A DNA stretch of 35,189 nt from Nitrososphaerota archaeon (lineage in GTDB: Archaea; Thermoproteota; Nitrososphaeria; Nitrososphaerales; Nitrosopumilaceae). A program made the position numbers and the translations under genes. Location of the stretch: positions 1 through 35,189 of the forward strand of contig VHBK01000013.1 in the NCBI GenBank assembly GCA_016872015.1, given 5' to 3'. The notes under the pieces are model-generated. The model was not told the origin of the DNA. It searched no databases and worked only from the letters and a program-made list of their open reading frames with translations. How positions within the stretch are numbered: the first letter of the stretch is position 1; every line of letters begins with the position of its first letter. Shown in pieces: positions 1 through 8,652 of this stretch.

Positions 1-10
1 CACGCCTGAG

Positions 11-48
11 GATCAAATGATCAAAGCTATTTGTAAACACATTTGATC
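11..48. repeat. Inverted repeat upstream of gins23
   Basis: GATCAAATG at 11-19 is repeated in inverted orientation as CATTTGATC at 40-48, with a 20-nt spacer. It lies upstream of a TATA-like element (ATTAAATC, about 59-66) that sits about 26 nt before the TTG start of the GINS gene. The position suits a regulator-binding site or the terminator hairpin of an upstream gene. Nothing in the sequence decides between these. Confidence 0.45.
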
Positions 49-88
49 GATCGTATCCATTAAATCCTTGAATCAAGTTTGATAACCA

Positions 89-601
89 TTGAAAATAAAC
101 GAGCTTTTGCAAGTCTACACTATAGGATATCAAATCGAAGACGTAAAGACAGTGATTAATCACGATTTTAAGATCGACGTCTCTGGCGTTACAATCTCCG
201 GCAAGCAAGGCGAAGTCATCAATATGCCTCGCTGGATTGCACAGACTCTGGAATCTGAATCCCACGCAGAAATCCAAGAATCTGATATGGGAATTGAGCT
301 AACCCAGTCAATATCCAAGGAAAACTTTCAGGGTGAAGAACTATCTCACCTAGAGCCAGACTTTTACATCAAAGTTAGAGGTTACATGGCAAGGCAATCA
401 GAAAAAGAGCACGACAAGCTAGAGTCCCTACTAAACACGCTAATCAGAAAAAGACTAGGCAAGCTAATTCCGCGAGCAAATTCCATGGAACTCACAGCTG
501 ATTTGGCAAAAAAGCTCTCAATTGAAGAGCGCTCTTTATACAATACCATTCACAACAACAGCGCCGACTTTATGAAACAAATTTTTGGTGAAAAACAATG
601 A
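89..601 (+). CDS. gins23: GINS complex subunit, Gins23 type
   Basis: This is probably the archaeal GINS subunit that joins MCM and GAN/Cdc45-like protein in the replicative CMG-like helicase. The 170-aa product has a short beta-rich N-terminal part (about residues 8-60), followed by a charged helical region (about 90-168, including LIRKRLGKLIPRANS). A small B domain before a helical A domain is the Gins23/Sld5-Psf2-3 order rather than Gins51. The gene overlaps mcm by ATGA, and a gins23-mcm pair is known from Sulfolobus. The start is TTG at 89, with a TATA-like ATTAAATC about 26 nt upstream, which suggests leaderless translation. GINS proteins are weakly conserved, so the call rests on size, domain order and context. 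Gins51 is the main alternative. Confidence 0.75.
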   Translation: MKINELLQVYTIGYQIEDVKTVINHDFKIDVSGVTISGKQGEVINMPRWIAQTLESESHAEIQESDMGIELTQSISKENFQGEELSHLEPDFYIKVRGYMARQSEKEHDKLESLLNTLIRKRLGKLIPRANSMELTADLAKKLSIEERSLYNTIHNNSADFMKQIFGEKQ

Positions 602-2673
602 CACTTGAAACCCAATCCCGAAGCGCAACAATAGACCAAGTGCAGCACTTTCTTTCCTCTTTTAAGGACAAGTCAGGACAATTCCATTATGTAGAAGAAA
701 TCGACCAAATGATGGCAAAGCAGGCCAAGTTTATCGTAGTTGATTATAATGACATAGTATCGTACAAAGAAATTGAGGTAAAATTCAATCTTGAACCAGA
801 CGAGATTCTCTATGCGTTTTCTCGAGCAATCAAAAACATTCTAGAAGAAAGATTTCCCGATTACGCAGCAAAAATCTCCGACGATATTCGCGTAAGAATT
901 GCAAACTATCCAATTCAGAGAAGCCTCAGACAAATCAACGCCGAAGTAATTGGCAAAATGACGAGCGTCTCAGGCATGGTCGTTCGTTCATCAGAAGTAA
1001 AACCGCTTGCGCGAAATGTAGTCTACAAGTGCCCAGAAGGACATATCACAGAGGTTCAACTGGAGCGAGGCCTCAACATTTACACTCCAAGCAAATGTTC
1101 TTCTGAAAAATGTGCACACCGAGATATTCGAATTGATCCAGAAAACAGCAAGTTCATCGACTTTCAAATTGTCAGATTACAAGAGCTTCCAGAAGATCTT
1201 CCTCCAGGACAATTACCGCATTACATTGATGTTACCATAAAACAAGACCTAGTGGATAATGCACGTCCAGGAGACAGAATTATCCTTACTGGAATTGTTA
1301 GAATTGAACAAGAGCAAATCGCAGGAACTCGAGTAAACAGCGGACTGCACCGACTACGAATAGAAGGAAACAATATAGAATTTCTGGGAGGCAGAGGAGG
1401 CAAAAACTCTAGACGTTCAGAGCGAGAAGAGATCTCACCAGAAGAAGAGAAAATTATCAGATCCTTGGCACAAAATGCAGACATTTACGAGCGCCTAGTC
1501 AACTCGTTTGCTCCACACATTCAGGGCCATGCAATAATCAAAGAATCAATTTTGCTTTTGATGGTAGGCTCTACCCAAAGAATAATGGGTGATGGCACAA
1601 AGATAAGAGGAGACATTAACGTATTTTTGGTCGGAGATCCAGGTACTGCAAAATCAGAAATGCTCAAGTTTTGTGCAAGACTTGCACCAAGGGGACTCTA
1701 CACATCAGGCAGAGGTTCAACAGCTGCAGGACTCACAGCAGCCGTGGTTCGTGATAAAACTGGAATCATGATGCTAGAGGCAGGAGCTGTTGTACTGGGA
1801 GATCAAGGTCTAGTGTGCATTGACGAATTTGATAAAATGAAGCCAGAAGACCGAAGCGCACTGCACGAAGTTATGGAACAACAATCCGCAAGCATTGCAA
1901 AGGGAGGAATTGTGGCTACGCTCAATGCACGAACATCAATTTTGGCTGCAGCAAACCCAATGTATGGAAAATATGATCCATTCAAAAATATCACAGAAAA
2001 CGTTGCATTGCCGATTCCATTATTGACTAGATTTGATTTGATCTTTGTTGTGCGAGACATTCCTTCAAAGGAAAAAGACAGAAACATTGCACAGCACATC
2101 ATAGGATTGCACAAAAAATCTGCAACCGACACTAGATCACTAATTGATGCCGACATTTTCACAAAATATCTTGCATATTGCAAAAGATCAGATCCAACAC
2201 TAACACCAGAAGCAGAGGAAAAAATCCTGGATTACTATCTAAAGATGAGGAATGTAGAATCTGAGGAAATGATCACAGTAACCCCAAGACAGCTAGGAGG
2301 ACTAATCAGACTTGCAACTGCAAGGGCAAGACTACTCATGAAGGATCAAGTAGAGGCAGAAGACGCAGAGCGTGCAATATTTCTGATTCAAAGCATGCTA
2401 GAAGATGCTGGCGTTGATGTAAACACTGGCAAAGTAGACCTTGGAGTATTGCAAGGAAGACCGCATAGCGAGGTATCAAAACTGCAATTGTTCATGGATG
2501 TGTTAAAATCATTAGAAGGTGACAGCAAGACTCCAGTTGAGGAAAAGCTCTTTGTAAAGGAGCTAACCAAAACAGGCAAGTTCACAGAAGAAGAGGCAAG
2601 GAATTTTATTCGAAGAATGCTGCGAGAAGCATCAATTTATGAATCCAAGCCTGGCCACTATAATCGTGTATGA
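598..2673 (+). CDS. mcm: Replicative DNA helicase MCM
   Basis: This is the hexameric 3'-5' DNA helicase of archaeal replication forks. The 691-aa protein has the full family layout: an N-terminal domain with a zinc site (C145, H149, C167, C172) and an AAA+ core. The core carries Walker A GDPGTAKS (346-353), Walker B LVCIDEFDKM (405-414, D409 E410), a sensor-1 region AAANPMYG near 450 and the arginine finger in LLTRFD (R478). A C-terminal winged-helix-like tail ends the protein. The start codon overlaps the gins23 stop as ATGA, and its own stop overlaps the hel308 start in the same way, so the three genes are translationally coupled. No truncation or missing catalytic residue is seen. Confidence 0.98.
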   Translation: MTLETQSRSATIDQVQHFLSSFKDKSGQFHYVEEIDQMMAKQAKFIVVDYNDIVSYKEIEVKFNLEPDEILYAFSRAIKNILEERFPDYAAKISDDIRVRIANYPIQRSLRQINAEVIGKMTSVSGMVVRSSEVKPLARNVVYKCPEGHITEVQLERGLNIYTPSKCSSEKCAHRDIRIDPENSKFIDFQIVRLQELPEDLPPGQLPHYIDVTIKQDLVDNARPGDRIILTGIVRIEQEQIAGTRVNSGLHRLRIEGNNIEFLGGRGGKNSRRSEREEISPEEEKIIRSLAQNADIYERLVNSFAPHIQGHAIIKESILLLMVGSTQRIMGDGTKIRGDINVFLVGDPGTAKSEMLKFCARLAPRGLYTSGRGSTAAGLTAAVVRDKTGIMMLEAGAVVLGDQGLVCIDEFDKMKPEDRSALHEVMEQQSASIAKGGIVATLNARTSILAAANPMYGKYDPFKNITENVALPIPLLTRFDLIFVVRDIPSKEKDRNIAQHIIGLHKKSATDTRSLIDADIFTKYLAYCKRSDPTLTPEAEEKILDYYLKMRNVESEEMITVTPRQLGGLIRLATARARLLMKDQVEAEDAERAIFLIQSMLEDAGVDVNTGKVDLGVLQGRPHSEVSKLQLFMDVLKSLEGDSKTPVEEKLFVKELTKTGKFTEEEARNFIRRMLREASIYESKPGHYNRV

Positions 2674-4796
2674 GAATAGACGCACTTGGACTAAACCCTT
2701 CCGCACAAGAATTTCTAGCTGAGCAAAAAATAACAAAACTATATCCTCCACAGGCAGATGCACTAAAAGCAGGCCTGCTCGAAGGCCAAAACATACTAGT
2801 TGCAGCCCCTACTGCTAGTGGAAAAACCCTGATTGCGATGCTTGCAATGATGACATTTTTGAGCACAAAACAAGGCAAAATCGTCTACCTGACTCCGCTC
2901 AGAGCCTTAGCATCAGAAAAATTCTCTGAATTTAAGAAAATGGAGAAGCTCGATTTTGGGCGCAAGATAAAAGCAACCATTTCCACTGGCGATTTTGATT
3001 CTGTAGACAAGGAATCTGAAAACGCCGACATTATTGTGCTGACAAATGAAAAAATGGACTCGCTAATTCGTCATGGGACAGAATGGGTTGACAAAATTGG
3101 CCTAGTTATTGCAGACGAAGTCCATCTAATTGGTGACAAGGACAGGGGTCCAACACTCGAAGTTGTATTGACAAAACTAAAGGAGCTACCGACAACCCCA
3201 CAACTAGTGGGCCTTTCTGCCACCATAACAAACTCTGATGAGCTAGCAGAATGGCTTGGCTGCAAGCTGGTGTCTAGTGACTGGCGTCCAGTTCCGCTAA
3301 CTGAAGGAGTATTCGATGGCGGAACCATACAATGGAACAATGGCGATTCTGATGAAATAGAGTCCAGCATTAGGGGCCCACCAATAGATCTGTGTCTTGA
3401 CACAATAAAAAAAGGTGGACAGTCTTTGGTATTTGCAGAAACTAGAACTCGTTCTGCATCGCTTGCCACAAAAGGCTCTGATGCAGTATTCAAATTTCTA
3501 TCAGATTCAGAGAAAAAATCTCTCGAAGAAATCTCGCAAAAAGTTCTAGATAACAACGAGCACACTGATCTAATCAAAACACTTTCTTCTCTACTAAAGA
3601 AAGGAGTTGGATTCCATCATGCAGGCCTCAACCAAAATTGTAGAGAAATAGTTGAAACAGAATTCAGAAATGGCAAAATCAAGCTTTTGGCATCGACTCC
3701 CACGCTTGCTGCAGGCGTAAATCTTCCTGCAAGGCGAGTTGTCATATCTAGTATAGTAAGATATGATGTCAAGGCGGGCGCAAACAAGCCAATCAGCATT
3801 TTAGAATACAAACAGTTGTGCGGAAGGGCAGGCAGGCCACAATACGACAAGTTCGGCGAGGCAATAATTGTAGGTAATGCAAACTCGTCTGATCTTACTG
3901 AATATTACATCAACGGTACACCAGAGCCAATAGAATCACAGCTAGCAGACGATAAGGCCCTTCGAATCCATATTCTGAGTCATATTGTGTCAAATCCAGG
4001 GATCAAAGGAGAAGAAATACTTGGATTTTTCCAAAAAACCCTTGCAGGACTGCAGACAAGAAAAAACACACTGTCATTTTCAATAGAAATTGCAAAAAAA
4101 TTCCTAATTCGAGAAAATCTCATAATACAAAAGGCAGAACGATTTGCCGCAACAGAATTTGGCAAAAAAGTATCAATGTTATACATTGACCCAGTTACTG
4201 CAATTTACTTTAGACGAGGACTCGAAGCCGTATCGGAAAACAATATCCACACACTTGGATTTCTGCATCTAATATCTAGCTGCGAAGAGTTCTTTCCCAA
4301 GTTTTCTCTGCGAAACAAGGATTATGAAGCACTAAGCACACTAATTGAGAACAAGTCGTCTGAGCTCATAGAATCCATATCGGAATATGACTGCAACCGA
4401 AGCCTTTTGGCATTATACTCATGGATATCAGAATCATCAGAGATTCATCTGTCTGATAACCTTGGAATTGAATCTGGCGATATGCACAGAATGGTGGAGA
4501 CTGCTGACTGGCTAGTGTATTGCCTGTATGAGCTTGCCAAGCTAGTAGAACGCGCAGATCTGCTAGAGGGCCTCTCTGTTCTACGAAAGAGAATCTCTTA
4601 TGGGATAAAGCAAGAACTAGTGGATCTAGTCCAAATACGAGGAATTGGACGCGTGCGTGCAAGAAAACTGTACGACCACGGAATAAAGACGATATCTGAT
4701 CTACAACAAATCCCAGTCAACAAGCTGGCAGAGATTGATAAAATCGGCCCAACCATTGCAGATAATATTAAATCTCAACTCAAAAAAGTGAGATAA
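2670..4796 (+). CDS. hel308: Ski2-type DNA helicase Hel308
   Basis: This superfamily 2 helicase acts on stalled replication forks and is related to human HELQ. The 708-aa product shows a Q-motif-like LYPPQ (24-28), Walker A APTASGKT (46-53), the DEVH box (149-152), motif III SAT (183-185) and motif VI QLCGRAGRP (382-390). The C-terminal helix-hairpin-helix segment (VQIRGIGRVRARKLYDHGI, about 652-670, with a second HhH to 705) is the Hel308 hallmark that separates it from RNA Ski2 helicases. ATGA overlap with mcm places fork repair and replicative helicase in one transcription unit. The length is normal for the family. Confidence 0.95.
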   Translation: MRIDALGLNPSAQEFLAEQKITKLYPPQADALKAGLLEGQNILVAAPTASGKTLIAMLAMMTFLSTKQGKIVYLTPLRALASEKFSEFKKMEKLDFGRKIKATISTGDFDSVDKESENADIIVLTNEKMDSLIRHGTEWVDKIGLVIADEVHLIGDKDRGPTLEVVLTKLKELPTTPQLVGLSATITNSDELAEWLGCKLVSSDWRPVPLTEGVFDGGTIQWNNGDSDEIESSIRGPPIDLCLDTIKKGGQSLVFAETRTRSASLATKGSDAVFKFLSDSEKKSLEEISQKVLDNNEHTDLIKTLSSLLKKGVGFHHAGLNQNCREIVETEFRNGKIKLLASTPTLAAGVNLPARRVVISSIVRYDVKAGANKPISILEYKQLCGRAGRPQYDKFGEAIIVGNANSSDLTEYYINGTPEPIESQLADDKALRIHILSHIVSNPGIKGEEILGFFQKTLAGLQTRKNTLSFSIEIAKKFLIRENLIIQKAERFAATEFGKKVSMLYIDPVTAIYFRRGLEAVSENNIHTLGFLHLISSCEEFFPKFSLRNKDYEALSTLIENKSSELIESISEYDCNRSLLALYSWISESSEIHLSDNLGIESGDMHRMVETADWLVYCLYELAKLVERADLLEGLSVLRKRISYGIKQELVDLVQIRGIGRVRARKLYDHGIKTISDLQQIPVNKLAEIDKIGPTIADNIKSQLKKVR

Positions 4797-5813
4797 TTGC
4801 AAGAGTTTATCATTGCAGCAGTGGCCGCGTCGGCAATTGCGTTCTTTGTTGTTCTGGGTTTAGTTCCACCGCTTATCAAAACCCTGACTAGAAAAAACTG
4901 GGCAGTAAAAGACGTAAACAGAATTGGCGGTGCAATGGTGCCTAGGCCAGGAGGTCCCGCAATACTTGCAGGAATCATTACAGCTGAAATATCACTGTAT
5001 TTTCTATTGCCTCAAGAAAAAATCATCACAAAAGGAATAACCGCTTTAATAATTACAACCTCTGCGGCATTTGTAATTGGTTTTATTGATGACAGAAAAG
5101 TAATGAGTGGATGGTTCAAACCGCTTGCATTGGCAGGTGCTGCCATTCCAATTATCGCACTTGGCGCATACGAGCCAAATCTGGCATTTCCTCTCTTTGG
5201 CGAGGTAAAAATCCCAGTACTATATCTTGGATTGATAATATTCATGATCCCAATTATGGGAAACACAATAAACTCTATTGATGTAATGAATGGAATTGCA
5301 AGCGGATTTGTGATGATTGCGTCATTTTCACTTGCAATTGTCTTGTTTGTCATGCAAAACTATTCAGTTGCAATAATGACTCTGCCAATTGCGTTTGCAT
5401 CCCTTGCTTTCTTTAGATATCACAGATTTCCTGCCAAAATATTTCCAGGTGATTCAGGAGCACTAGTACTTGGCGCCGCCTATGGAGTGATTGCTATTGT
5501 GGGACGCGTTGAGGTAATTGCGGCAATTGCTATTTTGCCTGCCATAATCAACTCATTCTTGTTCTTATCCAGCGTAAAGAGAATTGTAGAGCACAGGCAG
5601 ATCAAAGGGCCAACAATGCACACAGAAGACCACAAAATAACTGCAACAAAGGAACCGGATGCACCAATCACACTAGTAAGACTGATTGTCGCAGCAAAAC
5701 CATTGACAGAAAAGGAAATTGGCTTTGCAATATTTAGACTGGCAATATTTTCGGGAATCTTGGCAATAATTACCGCATTTGCATCAGGAGTTGTAGTTTG
5801 GCCCAGCTCTTAA
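4797..5813 (+). CDS. Polyprenyl-phosphate GlcNAc-1-phosphate transferase-like protein (MraY/GPT family)
   Basis: This multi-pass membrane enzyme probably transfers a HexNAc-1-phosphate from a UDP-sugar to dolichyl phosphate, the first step of lipid-linked glycan assembly for N-glycosylation. The 338-aa protein has about ten hydrophobic segments and the family motifs: PRPGGPA (49-55), the DD pair in GFIDDRK (D98 D99), NSIDVMNG (159-166) and FPGDSGA (216-222). A histidine-bearing loop lies near 265-280. The start is TTG directly after the hel308 TAA (no gap), so it may be co-transcribed with the replication genes. The exact sugar cannot be read from sequence. The wlbA/wlbB-like genes encoded just beyond on the other strand suggest a local link with surface glycans. 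Confidence 0.85.
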   Translation: MQEFIIAAVAASAIAFFVVLGLVPPLIKTLTRKNWAVKDVNRIGGAMVPRPGGPAILAGIITAEISLYFLLPQEKIITKGITALIITTSAAFVIGFIDDRKVMSGWFKPLALAGAAIPIIALGAYEPNLAFPLFGEVKIPVLYLGLIIFMIPIMGNTINSIDVMNGIASGFVMIASFSLAIVLFVMQNYSVAIMTLPIAFASLAFFRYHRFPAKIFPGDSGALVLGAAYGVIAIVGRVEVIAAIAILPAIINSFLFLSSVKRIVEHRQIKGPTMHTEDHKITATKEPDAPITLVRLIVAAKPLTEKEIGFAIFRLAIFSGILAIITAFASGVVVWPSS

Positions 5814-6034
5814 TTTTTACATTCATTGGAATAATGTGGATTTTGATTTTGGCAGGAGGAGGAGTTCTGGTGACACTAGTCTCAAAAATCTCAGTTTCTG
5901 GTTATGGGGAGCCCATGGACTTTTTTATTGCATCTATAATCAAGGCGGCAATTGCACTGGTATTGGTGGTGTTCTGGGTTGTTGTGCTATCAAAGCTGAA
6001 AAACAAAATATTTCAAAAACAGATCAAGGCCTAG
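5798..6034 (+). CDS. Small two-helix membrane protein, unknown function
   Basis: The 78-aa product is dominated by two hydrophobic stretches (about residues 3-28 and 42-66) with a short polar loop between them (SGYGEPMD) and a basic tail (SKLKNKIFQKQIKA). It starts at TTG 5798, inside the end of the preceding transferase gene (16-nt overlap in another frame), which suggests coupled expression. Its stop overlaps the stop of the convergent acetyltransferase gene through CTAG at 6031-6034. I do not recognise the family. An ORF in another frame over the same DNA (5836-6069) lacks this membrane-protein character. Confidence 0.7.
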   Translation: MAQLLIFTFIGIMWILILAGGGVLVTLVSKISVSGYGEPMDFFIASIIKAAIALVLVVFWVVVLSKLKNKIFQKQIKA

Positions 6035-6504
6035 GCCTTCCATTGGGCCTGCTTTTTGTCGTATTCTGATCTGCTGTACTTTATCTTGGCTGGCACACCT
6101 GCTACTACGGTATCGTCTGGCACGTCTTTTGTTACTACTGCACCCATTGCAACTACGCTGTTTTTTCCGATTGTGACTCCTGCCTTTATGACTGCGCGAG
6201 AACCAATCACTGCACCATCCTTTATGGTGACTCCAATCATTTTCTGGCTTGGGGGATACGGATCGTTAGTCAGGGCAGCTGCAGGACCAATGAAGACGTT
6301 TTTGCCAATTCTTGATAGTGGTGGAATGTAGACTTGGCCCTCAATCATGGTGTTATCGCCAATTACAACATCATAGTCAACATGAGCAAGTGAGCCAATT
6401 TTGACATTATCGCCTAGTATGGCGTTGTCGCCAACATATGCAAAATGCCAAATCTTGACGTTTTTTCCTATCTTTGCCTTATCTGACACAAAATTGGTTA
6501 CCAA
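6031..6504 (-). CDS. Left-handed beta-helix N-acetyltransferase, WlbB/WbpD-like
   Basis: This is probably a nucleotide-sugar N-acetyltransferase. The 157-aa protein is mostly hexapeptide repeats (for example IGKNVKI, LGDNVKI, IGDNTMI, IGKNVFI, VTIGKNSVV). It has the substrate/CoA-loop signature GPAAALTNDPYPP around residues 73-85 and ends in VAGVPAKI, as in acetyltransferases that act on UDP-2,3-diamino uronates or bacillosamine precursors. TTG start with TAG-T-TTG spacing after the upstream Trm112-like gene. Together with the WlbA-like dehydrogenase two genes upstream it resembles part of a 2,3-diacetamido-sugar pathway, but no matching sugar aminotransferase is seen in the window. Specificity is inferred. 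Confidence 0.85.
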   Translation of the reverse strand: MVTNFVSDKAKIGKNVKIWHFAYVGDNAILGDNVKIGSLAHVDYDVVIGDNTMIEGQVYIPPLSRIGKNVFIGPAAALTNDPYPPSQKMIGVTIKDGAVIGSRAVIKAGVTIGKNSVVAMGAVVTKDVPDDTVVAGVPAKIKYSRSEYDKKQAQWKA

Positions 6505-6505
6505 A

Positions 6506-6775
6506 CTACAGGTGCCATGGATTTGCGTCTTTAATTATTTTTTGAGGTAGATTCTGCTTGTTTTTTTCCAAAAAATCAATATCCTGCTTTTTGTCTCGGA
6601 GCTCATCCGGCAGCATTATTGGTATTTCTTCTATTATAGGATAGAATCTGGTGCACTTTGAGCAAAACAGCACTCCTTCTATTATGACTTCTTGCTTTGA
6701 TTTTGTCTCGTGTAATTCCAGGGGAAATTGCTTATCTATCGGACACACCAACATGTCCATCATTTTTTTGTTCAT
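6506..6775 (-). CDS. Trm112-like small zinc-binding protein
   Basis: This 89-aa protein resembles the Trm112 family, small activators of class I methyltransferases. The start MMDMLVCPIDKQFPLEL carries the first cysteine, and FCSKCTRFYPIIEEIPIMLPDEL is the typical second half (CxxC, then the I-P-x-M-L-P pattern). The first cysteine is single (VCPID), so a full Zn site would need other ligands. It overlaps the upstream WlbA-like gene by ATGA and leaves 1 nt before the acetyltransferase gene. Its place inside a sugar-enzyme cluster is unexpected for a translation/methylation cofactor. YcaR-like proteins in glycan clusters share this fold and are an alternative name. Confidence 0.8.
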   Translation of the reverse strand: MNKKMMDMLVCPIDKQFPLELHETKSKQEVIIEGVLFCSKCTRFYPIIEEIPIMLPDELRDKKQDIDFLEKNKQNLPQKIIKDANPWHL

Positions 6776-7707
6776 CTCAGATCGATATACACTGGAACTC
6801 CTTTCTGACTAGATAATAATGCTGCCTCTGCTATTTTGGTTACATTTACTGCTTCTTCCGCTCTGACTCGTGGCGCGGTTTTTGATTCTAATGCATCCAA
6901 GAAACTCTTTATCTCTAATGTAAGTGGTTCCTGTTTTTCCTTTCTTGGTGTCTCAGAGCCTTGGTCTTTTTCTATTTTGACTTCTTGTGTGATAAAATCG
7001 CCAGAGATAATTCCGTCAGTGCACACTGCATTAAAGTGCCTCACACGCGACGGCGTTATCCAGTTTGATGATATTACAGCTACCTTGTTGTCTTTGAAGC
7101 CAAGCATTATTGTTGCAAAATCCTCATGTTCATGTCGTATCTTGCCGGACCTTGCAAATACAACTTGGGGCACGTCATCAAAGAGATACATTGCAGTGTC
7201 AATGTCGTGCACAGATGTGTCGTATATGATGCCAACATCCTTGATATGTAGTGGCATCCTGCTTTCTCTGTGAAACTCTAACATGATGAGCTCGCCGTAT
7301 TTTTTTGATTTTACAAATTCCTTTACTGTCTCTACTGCAGGATTGAATCGCTCAATGTATCCGCAGGTAAGTATGACTCCATTTTTTTTGGCAAGCTCTG
7401 CCAGCTTGATGCCTTCTTCGGATTTGTACGTCATTGGCTTTTCCACAAAGACTGATTTTTTCTTTTGAATCAGTTTTGAGGCAATATCAAAATGCGTAAC
7501 TGTTGGCGTGCAGACAAAGACTACATCAATTTGTTCTGATTCCAGCATTGTATCTAGTGAGGTATAGTGATTTACATTGTATTTTTGGCCGGTTTCTTTT
7601 GCCCTTACTTCGTCTGCATCACACACTGCAACTAAGGCTCCAAGCTGGGATAAAACGCGGGCATGGTTTTTGCCCCATCCTCCAACTCCTATTTGTGCTA
7701 CTTTCAA
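6772..7707 (-). CDS. Gfo/Idh/MocA-family oxidoreductase, WlbA-like
   Basis: This NAD(P)-dependent dehydrogenase probably oxidises a (nucleotide-)sugar. The 311-aa protein has the Rossmann loop IGVGGWGKNH (6-15), the family EKP motif (VFVEKPMTY, E89 K90 P91), GYIERFNPAV after the second sheet and DTSVHDIDTAMYLF in the C-terminal domain, matching UDP-GlcNAcA 3-dehydrogenases (WlbA/WbpB) and related enzymes. The start is TTG 1 nt after the ilvE TAG. The downstream Trm112-like and WlbB-like genes make a tightly packed trio. Family membership is certain. The exact substrate is inferred only from motif style and neighbours. Confidence 0.88.
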   Translation of the reverse strand: MKVAQIGVGGWGKNHARVLSQLGALVAVCDADEVRAKETGQKYNVNHYTSLDTMLESEQIDVVFVCTPTVTHFDIASKLIQKKKSVFVEKPMTYKSEEGIKLAELAKKNGVILTCGYIERFNPAVETVKEFVKSKKYGELIMLEFHRESRMPLHIKDVGIIYDTSVHDIDTAMYLFDDVPQVVFARSGKIRHEHEDFATIMLGFKDNKVAVISSNWITPSRVRHFNAVCTDGIISGDFITQEVKIEKDQGSETPRKEKQEPLTLEIKSFLDALESKTAPRVRAEEAVNVTKIAEAALLSSQKGVPVYIDLR

Positions 7708-7708
7708 G

Positions 7709-8626
7709 CTAATACACTGGGCTTAGCCAGTTGGAATATTTGTCGTTTTTTGCAGAAACAATGTCCAAATAAGTACCAACAATTTCTTTTGTGATGTTTC
7801 CTGGCTTGCCAGTACCGATTTTCTTGTCGTCGATACTGATAACAGGAGTTATCTCTGCAGCAGTTCCTGTGAGAAACATTTCATCTGCCACATATGCTTC
7901 CCCGCGTGTGACTGTCTTTTCTTTTGTGGAATAGCCAAGGTCTTCTGCAATTTTTAGTACCGAATCCCGTGTTATTCCTTCTAGAGCAGATGATTCCAGC
8001 GGTGGTGTGATGAGTGTGTTATTTTTTACAATGAAAACATTTTCGCCAGGCGCCTCACTCAGATTTGCATTCAAGTCAAGCAAGATTGCCTCATCATATC
8101 CGTTTCTTTTACATTCATGTGTTGCCAAAATAGAGTTAAGATAGTTCCCACCCATTTTTGCCAAGGGTGGAGTTGACTGGTCGCTGAACTTGCGCCACGA
8201 AGAAATCCCTGCTTTGATTCCGTTTTTGTCAAAAAGATCCCCAAAAGGAAACATGAATGCAGCAACGTGGGTTGGGGCGTCCTCATTTACATGCAGGTTT
8301 ATTCCGTATTGGCCGACAAAATAAAACGGTCTGATATAGCAAGATCTTTTCATGTTGTTTTTCTTGCATAATTGTATTAGAGCATCCATTATTTGCTCAT
8401 TTGAGAATTTCAAAGCTATAGAATAGAATTGTCCAGACTGCCTAAATCGCTTGATGTGGTCTTCTAATCTGAAAATGTACAAATTCTTTGAATTCCAATA
8501 TGCGCGAATTCCTTCAAAGATTGATGTACCATAGTGTATGGCATGTGTTGTGATTGGAACGTTTGCCTTGCTTAGCGGAATGAATTTGCCATCAAACCAG
8601 ACAAATTTGGAAATGTCAAATTTCAT
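7709..8626 (-). CDS. ilvE: Branched-chain amino acid aminotransferase
   Basis: This PLP-dependent fold-type IV aminotransferase performs the last step of Val, Leu and Ile synthesis, with 2-oxoglutarate/glutamate as the partner. The 305-aa length is typical. Visible motifs are the N-terminal HYGTSIFEGIRAY (31-43), RPFYFVG (99-105), the catalytic lysine region LAKMGGNYLNS (K157) and the phosphate-cup segment LSEAPGENVFIV (about 207-218). ATG start. It lies 27 nt downstream of the nucleotidyltransferase-like gene and is followed after 1 nt by the sugar dehydrogenase. D-amino acid transaminases share the fold, but the archaeal BCAT motifs make ilvE by far the best call. Confidence 0.95.
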   Translation of the reverse strand: MKFDISKFVWFDGKFIPLSKANVPITTHAIHYGTSIFEGIRAYWNSKNLYIFRLEDHIKRFRQSGQFYSIALKFSNEQIMDALIQLCKKNNMKRSCYIRPFYFVGQYGINLHVNEDAPTHVAAFMFPFGDLFDKNGIKAGISSWRKFSDQSTPPLAKMGGNYLNSILATHECKRNGYDEAILLDLNANLSEAPGENVFIVKNNTLITPPLESSALEGITRDSVLKIAEDLGYSTKEKTVTRGEAYVADEMFLTGTAAEITPVISIDDKKIGTGKPGNITKEIVGTYLDIVSAKNDKYSNWLSPVY

Positions 8627-8652
8627 AGTGTGATTTTTGTAATGGCATTAAT

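Noticed and set aside
6026-6039. 14-nt palindrome AAGGCCTAGGCCTT as an operator or terminator
   Set aside because: It covers the two stop codons of a convergent pair and has no poly-T tail. CTAG overlap plus neighbouring codons explains most of it, though a weak bidirectional hairpin is possible.
5836-6069. 77-aa ORF overlapping the small membrane protein
   Set aside because: Reads through the convergent stop region in another frame. The 5798-6034 frame has two clear membrane helices and coupling to the upstream gene.
7283-7468. Plus-strand ORF opposite the WlbA-like gene, and similar long antisense frames across the window
   Set aside because: They lie wholly inside well-conserved genes on the other strand and show low-complexity Ser/Phe/Leu-rich sequence typical of antisense frames.
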